DNA of 64,000 nt from Sphingobium baderi (GTDB taxonomy: Bacteria > Pseudomonadota > Alphaproteobacteria > Sphingomonadales > Sphingomonadaceae). The notes beneath the pieces were generated by a model. That model saw only the letters and a program-made list of their open reading frames with translations. It did no database searches and was not told the origin of the DNA. The first letter of the stretch is position 1. Each line of letters begins with the position of its first letter. Below, piece by piece: positions 57,101 to 63,211 of this stretch. The stretch covers positions 2,250,501-2,314,500 of the forward strand of contig NZ_CP013264.1 in assembly GCF_001456115.1 (NCBI RefSeq). The letters are read 5' to 3'. Made by a program: the position numbers and the translations under genes.

Positions 57101-57380
57101 GTCGGCCGGCATGATCGCGGTGCGCGGGCGCGTTCAGCGGGAGGGGGAAGTGGTCCATCTTGTCGCCCAGAGGCTGACCGATCTCTCCGCCGAGTTGGCC
57201 AGCGTTGGCGAGCGCGACACGGCCTTTCCATTGACGCATGGGCGCGGCGACGAATTCCACCATGGTTCGCCAACCCCGGACCCTCGCGGTCAGCCGCCGA
57301 AAACGGTTCGACCGCGCGACATCTACATACCCGACCTGCACATCGATACGATCAAGGTGAAGACGCGGGATTTTCAGTAA
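54108..57380 (+). CDS. dnaE2: Error-prone DNA polymerase III alpha subunit DnaE2
   Basis: A 1090-residue DnaE2 polymerase. It has the N-terminal PHP-like region ([23 protein letters not shown]) and polymerase palm motifs [21 protein letters not shown] and [22 protein letters not shown]. It continues with [46 protein letters not shown] and [27 protein letters not shown]-terminal OB domain includes [23 protein letters not shown]. It performs damage-induced error-prone synthesis with ImuA and ImuB, and is translationally coupled to imuB. Confidence 0.95.
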   Translation: MSEPRYVELQVTSHFSFLRGASSCEELFAQAALAGIEALAVVDRNSLAGIVRAHEAAKTTGVRLIVGCRLDLTDGMSVLVYPTDRPAYSRLCRLLSLGKRRGGKAKCVLEWQDLVAYGEGLIAVLVPELADEECGLRLRRLRDAFGDRAYLALTLRRRPNDQLRLHELSNLAAQIRVATVVTNDVLFHEPARRTLQDVVTCIRHNVTIDTIGDRRERHADRYIKPPEEMHRLFGRYPEALTRGLQIADRCRFNLDELAYQYPEERDDPALTPQETLAKLTWEGAAARYPDGVPDSVTAALQHELRLIEKLDYAPYFLTVNSIVRFARSKDILCQGRGSAANSAVCYVLGITSIDPGRNDLLFERFVSEERREPPDIDVDFEHERREIVMQWVFDTYGRDHAALCSTVIRYRTKGALRDVGKALGLPEDLIGTLSSQVWAWSEEGVEQKYVEELNLNLADRRLRLTLDLARQLIGAPRHLSQHPGGFVLTHDRLDDLVPIEPAAMKDRQVIEWDKDDIDALKFMKVDVLALGMLTCMKKGLDLLAEHKGVHLDLASIPAEDPRTYAMIRKADTLGTFQIESRAQMSMLPRLKPRTYYDLVVQVAIVRPGPIQGDMVHPYLRRREGLEPVHYPKPELEKVLGKTLGVPLFQEQAMRVAIECAGFTPGEADMLRKSMATFKFTGGVSRFRDKLIAGMVANGYEQAFAEQTFKQLEGFGSYGFPESHAASFALIAYASAWLKCWHPEIFCAALLNSQPMGFYAPAQIVRDARDHGVEIRPVCANASRWDCTLEPTGSDERFAVRLGLRMVKGLANAHGASIVTARADQPFGSVDDLWRRAGVPVTALTQIAEADGFRPPFGLTRREALWAIKALRDEPLPLFAGASAREAEIVPEVAEPAVILRPMTAGGEVVEDYRHVSLSLRDHPVSFLRQELRRRRVVSCQEAMDAKDGRWLEAAGIVLVRQRPGSAKGVMFITLEDESGIANLVVWPKVFEQNRRTILSAGMIAVRGRVQREGEVVHLVAQRLTDLSAELASVGERDTAFPLTHGRGDEFHHGSPTPDPRGQPPKTVRPRDIYIPDLHIDTIKVKTRDFQ

Positions 57381-57441
57381 AGGTTAGCGCCAGTGGGAAA
57401 TCTCGTTCCAACTGAATAGTCATCTCTGAGACAACAGGGCA

Positions 57442-58251
57442 GTGAGGACCAACAAAGAAATGGGTGATTGGGACATCGGAGAAGACTGGATGAGCCGGAT
57501 GCAGGGAATCGGCGAAAAGACGCTTGGCCCCGTAGCGATACATGGCGGGTTACAAATGAAGCGCCGAGAGCAAAACCGCGCTGCCTTCAAAAACTCAAAA
57601 GAATGGGGGCTGATTACACAAGCGCACGCATCTGCGGTCAACGCTCTGGTCAACTTCCTCTCACGAATAGCCGGAAAGCCAATTCCCGCCGATCGTGAGG
57701 ACGTACAGGGTCAGGCAGCGCTGATCGCCCATTTTGTCCAAGGGATCGACCTCTGTGAAACGGCAATCGTTGAAGGGTTCTATCCTCAGGCCGCAACGCT
57801 GCTGCGCCAGCAGCACGAAATCATCGCGGCTGTCGAAGAATTCACCGTAGGTCGGCGCAAGGACGGAAAGACGCCGCATGCGACCATCGGTGTTCTTCGT
57901 GACATGGGGCGGACCTACGGCGACCTCAGCGGTGGTGCCCATGTCTCGCACGCGAATCTGCTCAAAAACTTCGTTATTATGGCGATCGGTGAGCACGACG
58001 GTCCTTCGCTGCTACCGATCTACCACCATGAAATCACCCTCAACTTTTATGCGCTTCACGTCAGTTACATCCTCATGATGGCCCAACTGGCCGGCGAGGT
58101 GGAGAACAGCGTGACCGGGGACACCCTCAATCCCGACGAAGTGAAGCTGCTTTTCGTCGGACGCCAGATTCTTATGGATCTCGGCTTGATCAGGTTCGAG
58201 GAACCTCCCAATCCTCAGGAGGCACCCGCGAAGGGCTGTGCGACGGATTAG
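57442..58251 (+). CDS. Protein of unknown function
   Basis: A 269-residue mostly helical soluble protein. Recognisable stretches are HASAVNALVNFLSRIAGKP, GFYPQAATLLRQQHEIIAAVEEF and GAHVSHANLLKNFVIMAIGEHDG. I do not recognise the family. The pattern of paired His and Glu in helices (QQHEIIAAVEEF, PIYHHEITLNFYALHVSY) could bind metal or nucleotides, but this is weak. The GTG at 57442 (ATG 57460 is the alternative) gives the longest frame. It sits between dnaE2 and the ardC leader, so it is cargo of the island. Confidence 0.7.
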   Translation: MRTNKEMGDWDIGEDWMSRMQGIGEKTLGPVAIHGGLQMKRREQNRAAFKNSKEWGLITQAHASAVNALVNFLSRIAGKPIPADREDVQGQAALIAHFVQGIDLCETAIVEGFYPQAATLLRQQHEIIAAVEEFTVGRRKDGKTPHATIGVLRDMGRTYGDLSGGAHVSHANLLKNFVIMAIGEHDGPSLLPIYHHEITLNFYALHVSYILMMAQLAGEVENSVTGDTLNPDEVKLLFVGRQILMDLGLIRFEEPPNPQEAPAKGCATD

Positions 58252-58347
58252 GCCGACGCCGTTCTCGCCGTGCGGTTTGTACGGAGGCTGGCGGTGGCCG
58301 TTTTGACGTGTGGGGCGGTTAGTTCTTCCGCAGAAGCAGGTTTTAAC

Positions 58348-58414
58348 GGGGGAAAGCCTTCCCCCTGGCCGGCACTGCGTTGCCGGCGCACCCCTTCTGC
58401 GGGGAGACCCCGCA
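58348..58414. promoter_or_regulatory. Three tandem hairpins upstream of the ardC leader
   Basis: Three perfect 7-bp stems stand in a row. They are GGGGGAA-AGCC-TTCCCCC (58348-58365), GCCGGCA-N6-TGCCGGC (58368-58387) and TGCGGGG-AGA-CCCCGCA (58398-58414). They lie between the end of the unknown gene and the ardC leader. The 256-bp stretch 58252-58507 has no coding frame I can support. The array may act as terminators, an origin-like element or part of the leader. Confidence 0.6.
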
Positions 58415-58450
58415 ACGCCCCCTTCAGAGTGAGAGTGCGGACCGGGTTTG

Positions 58451-58500
58451 CCGTGACGGGTTGAGGGCTGGAGAAGAGGTCTCCGGCGCCCGTCGCGGAG
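58451..58500 (+). ncRNA. Structured 5' leader of ardC (two-stem motif)
   Basis: A 10-bp outer stem (58451-58460 with 58489-58498, one U-G) encloses a 7-nt bulge side and a 7-bp inner stem (58468-58474 with 58480-58486, one U-G) capped by loop AGAGG. The 3' strand of the outer stem runs into the Shine-Dalgarno GGAG (58497-58500), 7 nt before the ardC ATG. An equivalent structure lies before parB at 63154-63200 with compensatory changes in the inner stem. Confidence 0.75.
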
Positions 58501-58507
58501 AACCGCG

Positions 58508-59161
58508 ATGTCCAGACAGGATCGCAGCGCGCGCGCCGGCTCGGATCGGGCGAGCCTTTACGACGATATCACAAACAAGATCATCGACGAACTGGAGGCC
58601 GGCCGCTTCCCCTGGGTTCAGCCCTGGGGCTCGGCCGCGGTCAAGGCGCCGCTTGCCATGCCGCAGAACGCCGCCACAGGCCGGCGCTATTCGGGGATCA
58701 ATGTCCTCATTCTCTGGGGCGCCGTCATCGAGCATGGTTTCCCCGGCCAGAGCTGGCTCACCTTCCGCCAGGCGCTTTCCCTCGGCGGCAATGTCAGGAA
58801 GGGCGAGCGCGGCACAACCGTCGTCTATGTCGACCGTTTCACCCCCGAGGACGAAAAGCGCCGCGCCCGTGAGGCTGGCGGGGACGCTCAGGCGATTCCG
58901 TTCCTGAAGCGCTTCACGGTCTTCAACGCTGCTCAATGCGATGGCCTGCCCGAGGAAGTCGCCGCCGTCGCACCGCCGCCCGAACTGGGCCTGATTGAGC
59001 CGCGCGTCGAGGCCCTGATCCGGGCGACCGGCATCGATTTCCGCATCGGCGGAAACCGCGCGTTCTATGTCCCGACGCATGACTATGTCGTCGTTCCGCC
59101 GCCGCAGGCGTATTTCGAGCCGATCAACTGGCACCGTACGGCCCTGCACGAGCTCGGACAT
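58508..59161 (+). pseudogene. ardC: ardC, N-terminal fragment (split by RIT element)
   Basis: 218 residues of an ArdC anti-restriction protein. The N-terminal ssDNA-binding DUF1738-type domain is intact (LYDDITNKIIDELEAGRFPWVQPW through VVYVDRF). The start of the zinc metalloprotease domain ends exactly at HELGH (residues 214-218). The RIT element begins at the second histidine codon, and the frame then reads through unrelated element DNA to a stop at 59476. The remaining 98 residues lie at 62536-62832. ArdC proteins protect incoming single-stranded DNA from host restriction. The gene is preceded by the structured leader. Confidence 0.9.
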
Positions 59162-59188
59162 AATGCCGTGATCCGGATTATGCCGCAT
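59159..59188. repeat. Left terminal inverted repeat of RIT element
   Basis: 30 bp, the exact complement of 62472-62501. It contains two copies of the recurring ATTATGCCG-type box (59159-59168 as CATAATGCCG and 59177-59185). Its first three bases are also the last His codon of HELGH. Confidence 0.85.
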
Positions 59189-59243
59189 GGGTTCCGCTGG
59201 AAGCTGGATTTCCGGGCATCGGCCATGCGTCTGTTCGGCATAA

Positions 59244-60236
59244 TCAGAGCCCTTCCAAGAACGCGAGGAGTTGATCGTCGGGCCGGAACCGGCCTGACGG
59301 GGTGGGCGGAGCCGCGACGCGAGCGAGCGCCTTCTCCTTCATCCGCATGTCGGCGTGGATGTAGATCTGGGTTGTCTCGACGTTCTCGTGACCAAGCCAG
59401 AGCGCGATCACCGCAGGATCGACGCCGTGGTGAAGCAAGTCCATCGCCGTGCTGTGGCGCAGCGTATGCGGCGTGACCCGCTTGGCGCCGATGCTCGGAC
59501 ACGCGCGCGATGCCGTGAGGCAGTGCTTGCGGACCAGATGTTCGAGTGCGTCGCGGCTCAGCCGTTCGCCCCGGATCGACGGGAACAGCGGTCTGCTCTC
59601 GTCCTTGTCGTTGCCGATCCACGCCGCCAGCAGCTTGGCAGTCTCGCGACGAAGCGGTGTGGCGCGCTCCTTCCGGCCCTTGCCCATGCAACGGATGTGT
59701 GCGCCACTTCCGAGCACGACATCCCCGCGCGTGAGGCCAACCAGTTCGGATGCCCGAAGGCCCGTCTGGACCGCGAGCAGCAGCAGCGCATGATCGCGCC
59801 GCCCTGCCCATGTCGTGCGGTCCGGCGCTGCCAGCAACGCCGCGATCTCGTCGGCGTCGAGGAACGTCACCGTGCGCTTCACATAGCGTTTGTTGGGCAT
59901 CGCGAGGATGCGCTGGCAGTGCAGCAGCCAGGTCGGATCGCTCATCGCCACGTAGCGGAAGAACGAGCGGATCGCGGCGAGCCGGGTGTTGCGGCTGCGC
60001 GCGCTGTTGCCACGCGCCGTCTCGGTATGGACGAGGAAGTCGGCGACCAGATCGGCGTCGATATCCTCGACCGTGAGCCTGACCGGCGGCTTGCCGTGGT
60101 GGGCGCTCGCATACCGGAGCAACAGCCGGAACGTGTCGCGATAGCCTGCGACCGTATGACGGCTCGCCTCCATCTGGACGCACAGCCGGTCGGTGAAGAA
60201 GCGCTGGATCAGCGCAGGCAAGGCAACCGCGCTCAT
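59244..60236 (-). CDS. ritC: RIT tyrosine recombinase C
   Basis: A 330-residue tyrosine recombinase, third in the RIT operon. It has the core-binding helices (RHTVAGYRDTFRLLLRYASAHHGK) and the catalytic motifs QTGLRASELVGLTRGDV (Arg), TPHTLRHSTAMDLLHHGV (His-x-x-Arg), LWLGHENVETTQIYIHAD (His and Tyr). Its start overlaps the end of ritB by 4 bp, and its stop falls inside the inner TTCGGCATAATC repeat. It likely works together with RitA and RitB. Confidence 0.9.
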   Translation of the reverse strand: MSAVALPALIQRFFTDRLCVQMEASRHTVAGYRDTFRLLLRYASAHHGKPPVRLTVEDIDADLVADFLVHTETARGNSARSRNTRLAAIRSFFRYVAMSDPTWLLHCQRILAMPNKRYVKRTVTFLDADEIAALLAAPDRTTWAGRRDHALLLLAVQTGLRASELVGLTRGDVVLGSGAHIRCMGKGRKERATPLRRETAKLLAAWIGNDKDESRPLFPSIRGERLSRDALEHLVRKHCLTASRACPSIGAKRVTPHTLRHSTAMDLLHHGVDPAVIALWLGHENVETTQIYIHADMRMKEKALARVAAPPTPSGRFRPDDQLLAFLEGL

Positions 60237-61174
60237 TGGACTGCCTCCCGGCCATCGGCCGTTGCTCGCGCCATCGCCAGATCGAGCAGTTCCGGGACCG
60301 CTTCCAGATACCAGTATGTGTTGGAGGGATCGCTATGGCCCAGATAGGTCGTCAGCCGGATCATCTCGCGCGCCGGGTCTTTGCCTGTGCGATACCAACC
60401 GATCATCGTCTTCACCGCGAAGGTGTGGCGAAGGTCGTGGATGCGCGGCCCCCGGCCATGCTTGCAGTATGGCTGTGGAGTCCGAAGCCCGATCTGCTGG
60501 CAAGCCCGCGCGAAGTTGTAGCGGGCCGCGCAGTCAGTGAGCCTCGTCCCCTTGTCTGTGACGAACAGCGGCTTGGCCGGATGGCCGAGCAGCCGGTCGC
60601 GTTCGGCAAGATAGTCGATCAACGTCGCGACGACGCTCGGATCGAGCGGCAACAACCGCTCTTTGCCGAGCTTGCCTTGCCGGACGCGCAGCACGCCATG
60701 ATCGGTATCGAGGTCATCACGATCAAGCCCGAGCGCCTCGTTGATCCTCAGGCCCGTGACCGCGATCAGCCCGAACAACGTCGAGCAGGTCAGCCCGCGC
60801 AGGCCGTAGATCGATGGCAGCGTCTCGGCCGCTGCGATGATCGACCCGATCTCGGCATCGGTGTAGATATGCGGGCGCGACCGCTGGAAGCCTCCCGGCA
60901 AGAGGCCGCGCGGCGGCGGTTCGTGCCCCGGATCGAAGCTGCTCAGCCACTGCGCGAACAGCCGCACGATGCTGAGCCTCGCCGCTCGCGTCGATGGGCA
61001 GGCTTCGGCCAGCGTGGCGTGCCAGCGCAGGAACAGCGCCGTATCGATATGGGCGGCGCCCTCGTGGTCGGCGAACCGGGTGAAGCGACGCAAGATGCGC
61101 TCGCTGGTGCCAAGGTCGTAGCCGAGGCTGCGGCGAACGCTCAGATAGCGGTCGAGCTGGGAGGCGAGGCTCAT
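60233..61174 (-). CDS. ritB: RIT tyrosine recombinase B
   Basis: A 313-residue tyrosine recombinase, second in the RIT operon. The catalytic motifs are VTGLRINEALGLDRDDLD (Arg), RIHDLRHTFAV (His-x-x-Arg) and TYLGHSDPSNTYWYLEA (His and Tyr). It overlaps ritA and ritC by 4 bp each (ATGA), so all three are translationally coupled, as known for RIT elements. Confidence 0.9.
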   Translation of the reverse strand: MSLASQLDRYLSVRRSLGYDLGTSERILRRFTRFADHEGAAHIDTALFLRWHATLAEACPSTRAARLSIVRLFAQWLSSFDPGHEPPPRGLLPGGFQRSRPHIYTDAEIGSIIAAAETLPSIYGLRGLTCSTLFGLIAVTGLRINEALGLDRDDLDTDHGVLRVRQGKLGKERLLPLDPSVVATLIDYLAERDRLLGHPAKPLFVTDKGTRLTDCAARYNFARACQQIGLRTPQPYCKHGRGPRIHDLRHTFAVKTMIGWYRTGKDPAREMIRLTTYLGHSDPSNTYWYLEAVPELLDLAMARATADGREAVQ

Positions 61175-62382
61175 TGCGCGCCTCCCGCCACCGGCCAGGG
61201 CAGCGCGACCGATCGCAGTCCGTCGATGTCGAGCCGGGCATATATCATTGTCGATGATCGGGAGCGGTGCCGCAGCACGTCGCCCACCTCGTCGAGCGAC
61301 GCGCCCGTATTCACGAGCTGGGTGGCAAGGCTATGACGCAGAAGGTGCGATCCCACATAGGGCGTCGCCGGCTTCTGGCCGGTCGCCTTGAGGGCATCCT
61401 TGAGGATGGCGTTGACGATCTGCCCATCCTTGAACGGGCGATGAGGCGCGCGATGGGTGACGAACATCGTGCGGCAAGCCGCCGGTCCTCGCTCCTCGCG
61501 AAGATAGCGGCTCAGCGCGTCGCCGACCTCCACGGTGATCGGCACGCGGTCGTGCAGTTGGCCCTTGCCACGCACCGTAAGCTCGCCCGAGCGCCAGTCG
61601 ATATCATCGAGCTGGATCGCGATGACCTCGGCCGCGCGCAGGCCAAGCCGGGCCATGAGCAGCAGCATCGCATAGTCCCGCGCGCCATGTCGGGGATTGT
61701 CGCGCACGCAAGCCAGCACCGCCTCGACGCCTTCCGGCGACAGGTGGCGCGGCAGTCGCGCTCCCCAGACCTTCGCCGTCTTCGGCACGCTCAGCGCCAG
61801 ATTGGTCGCCGTGGCCCCGCAGCCGAACAGATATTGAAGGAAGATACGGACATGGGTGGCGACCGTCTTGTCGCGACGGGCGCTGGTCAGCACATGCTCC
61901 ATGAAGCCGATCACGTCAGCGGGACGCAGGCTGCCCGGATCGATGATCGTCTCGCCGAAGCGATAGTCGAGGAAGCGGCGCGCGAAGCCTATCGTATGGG
62001 GGATGCTCCGCGGACTGAGGCCGCGCTGTTTGACGAGATAGGTCTCGAAGTCCGCCAGCAGTGTCGCGCGCGCCTGCTGCACCTCGGTCAACGGCACCGG
62101 CTGCGTCACGCCGATATCGAGCAGATGCTGCGCGAAGCGACGGGCCAACTTATACGGCCATGCCGTGCCCGCATGCTTGCGCGGCACCTGGCGGCCCACC
62201 TGCTCGGCCATATCGAGCGTCAACGCCGAAGGACTGATACCCTCAGCATCCATCACGCGGCCCACTTTCCGCAGGATCAATCGATAGGCATTGATCGTGG
62301 CGGGCGTGTAGTTCTCCGCCGCAAAACTCTCGGCGAACGAGTCCAGATAAGGCTCGATGCTGGTCTGCAAATATTCAGGCAT
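61171..62382 (-). CDS. ritA: RIT tyrosine recombinase A
   Basis: A 403-residue tyrosine recombinase, first in the RIT operon. It has an N-terminal extension, then a core-binding domain (PRSIPHTIGFARRFLDYRFG). The catalytic motifs are RLGLRAAEVIAIQLDDIDW (Arg), SHLLRHSLATQLVNTG (His-x-x-Arg) and VLRHRSRSSTMIYARLD (His and Tyr). The start at 62382 (MPEYLQ) is chosen because the upstream in-frame ATG at 62445 would begin outside the inner end repeat. A CATAAT hexamer in that inner repeat could be a -10 box. Confidence 0.88.
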   Translation of the reverse strand: MPEYLQTSIEPYLDSFAESFAAENYTPATINAYRLILRKVGRVMDAEGISPSALTLDMAEQVGRQVPRKHAGTAWPYKLARRFAQHLLDIGVTQPVPLTEVQQARATLLADFETYLVKQRGLSPRSIPHTIGFARRFLDYRFGETIIDPGSLRPADVIGFMEHVLTSARRDKTVATHVRIFLQYLFGCGATATNLALSVPKTAKVWGARLPRHLSPEGVEAVLACVRDNPRHGARDYAMLLLMARLGLRAAEVIAIQLDDIDWRSGELTVRGKGQLHDRVPITVEVGDALSRYLREERGPAACRTMFVTHRAPHRPFKDGQIVNAILKDALKATGQKPATPYVGSHLLRHSLATQLVNTGASLDEVGDVLRHRSRSSTMIYARLDIDGLRSVALPWPVAGGAQ

Positions 62383-62471
62383 GATCGTCGTGCTCCATGT
62401 TGTTGGAGCGACGAAGATTATGCCGAATGGGATTGGCGCGATCATACTGCCAACCGCGCGCTGCCGACCAG

Positions 62472-62501
62472 ATGCGGCATAATCCGGATCACGGCATTAT
62501 G
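62472..62501. repeat. Right terminal inverted repeat of RIT element
   Basis: 30 bp, the exact complement of 59159-59188. It contains CGGCATAAT at 62475-62483 and CGGCATTAT at 62492-62500. Confidence 0.85.
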
Positions 62502-62505
62502 ACCC

Positions 62506-62525
62506 TTATGCCGATATCGGCATAA
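62506..62525. repeat. 20-bp perfect palindrome just outside the RIT right end
   Basis: TTATGCCGATATCGGCATAA is a perfect palindrome four bases beyond the right inverted repeat. It is flanked by GACCC on both sides (62501-62505 and 62526-62530). It carries the same TTATGCCG/CGGCATAA half sites as the RIT ends. The palindrome and flanks are extra DNA relative to ardC. Confidence 0.75.
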
Positions 62526-62535
62526 GACCCACGCG

Positions 62536-62832
62536 ACGGGCCATCCCTCGCGCCTCGGCCGTGATTTTTCCGGCTCCTTCGGCACCAAGAAATACGCCTT
62601 CGAGGAGCTGATCGCCGAGATCAACGCGGCCTTCTGCTGTGCCTCGTTCGGTATCGCTCCAACCGTCCGCCATGCCGACTATATCGGCTCCTGGCTGGAC
62701 GTCCTGCGCGAGGACAATCGCGCCATCGTCCGAGCCGCCTCCCAGGCCAGCAAGGCGGCCGACTGGCTTCTCAGCTTCCTGCCGGATTCCGGCGGCATCG
62801 ACCAGAACGACGATGAGAGGGAGGCGGCGTGA
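62536..62832 (+). pseudogene. ardC: ardC, C-terminal fragment (split by RIT element)
   Basis: Reading begins at the Thr that follows HELGHW in ArdC: TGHPSRLGRDFSGSFGTKKYAFEELIAEINAAFCC, to the stop at 62832 (98 residues). FEELIAE holds the likely third zinc-site acid. The Trp codon after HELGH is lost: GCG stands before the Thr codon where TGG is expected. With the 218-residue N part this rebuilds an ArdC of about 317 residues, the usual family size. The fragment has no start of its own. Confidence 0.88.
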
Positions 62833-62876
62833 TGAACGCGCTCGCCTTTCCGGGCTTCGTTCCCGCCCCCGCGTAG

Positions 62877-63034
62877 TTGGCTGACATCCGCCTGCGCGTC
62901 CTCAGTCTCGCCGCCGGTATCAAGTCCACCACGCTGGCCCTGATGGCGGCGCAAGGCGAAGTCGGCCCAATATCGTGCCCTTTCCCGTCTACATCGTCTC
63001 AGCCGGGATCTCCTCCAATCTGCAGAGGCGCAAA
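62877..63034 (+). pseudogene. PAPS-reductase/ATP-pyrophosphatase-like remnant with internal deletion
   Basis: Frame one reads RLRVLSLAAGIKSTTLALM then AAQGEVGP (from 62877). It resembles the PP-loop start of phosphoadenosine-phosphosulfate-reductase-like genes found on mobile elements (LSLGAGVQST type). At about 62970 the reading shifts frame and continues NIVPFPVYIVSAGISSNLQRRK, which resembles a segment from further along the same family. The middle (about 50-60 residues) is missing. It is a broken gene between ardC and the parB leader. Confidence 0.6.
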
Positions 63035-63051
63035 GCCGCTTCTGCGGCTTT
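63032..63051. promoter_or_regulatory. Hairpin upstream of the parB leader
   Basis: AAAGCCGC-TTCT-GCGGCTTT is a perfect 8-bp stem with a tetraloop. It is followed by TCCGGGCTTTCGGGTTT. It is about 100 bp before the parB leader and may end transcription coming from ardC. Confidence 0.55.
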
Positions 63052-63153
63052 CCGGGCTTTCGGGTTTCTGGGCGCCCTGAACATCGCCGTTCCGTTCTCG
63101 CCCCTGGCTAGACGATAGGCCTGACCAGCAGAGTGAGAGGGAGGTGGGGATTT

Positions 63154-63200
63154 TCGTGACGGGTTCGGGTCGAGAGAGAGGCTCTCGGCGCCCGTCGCGG
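63154..63200 (+). ncRNA. Structured 5' leader of parB (two-stem motif)
   Basis: The outer 10-bp stem (63154-63163 with 63191-63200, U-G wobbles) and inner 7-bp stem (63170-63176 with 63182-63188) are capped by loop AGAGG. It is the counterpart of the ardC leader: same outer stem, same loop, same two-base CG on the 3' side of the internal loop. The inner stem has a different sequence. The GGAG ribosome site overlaps the end of the outer stem, 8 nt before ATG 63212. Confidence 0.75.
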
Positions 63201-63211
63201 AGACTACCACG

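Larger units (their letters stand above)
59159..62501. mobile_element. Recombinase-in-trio (RIT) element inserted in ardC
   Basis: 3343 bp bounded by perfect 30-bp inverted repeats (59159-59188 and 62472-62501). They begin CATAATGCCGTGATCC on the left and are exact complements on the right. Inside are three tyrosine recombinase genes in one minus-strand operon with 4-bp overlaps. A second inverted pair, TTCGGCATAATC, lies at 59234-59245 and 62416-62427. Size, gene number, order and overlap match RIT elements. No target duplication is evident. Confidence 0.88.

Noticed and set aside
59162..59476. Extension of ardC to a stop at 59476
   Set aside because: After residue 218 the frame translates RIT end DNA and antisense ritC; the ArdC homology resumes at 62536.
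59355..62502. Plus-strand open frames (330-411 codons) inside the RIT element
   Set aside because: Antisense to ritA, ritB and ritC, which have complete catalytic motifs.
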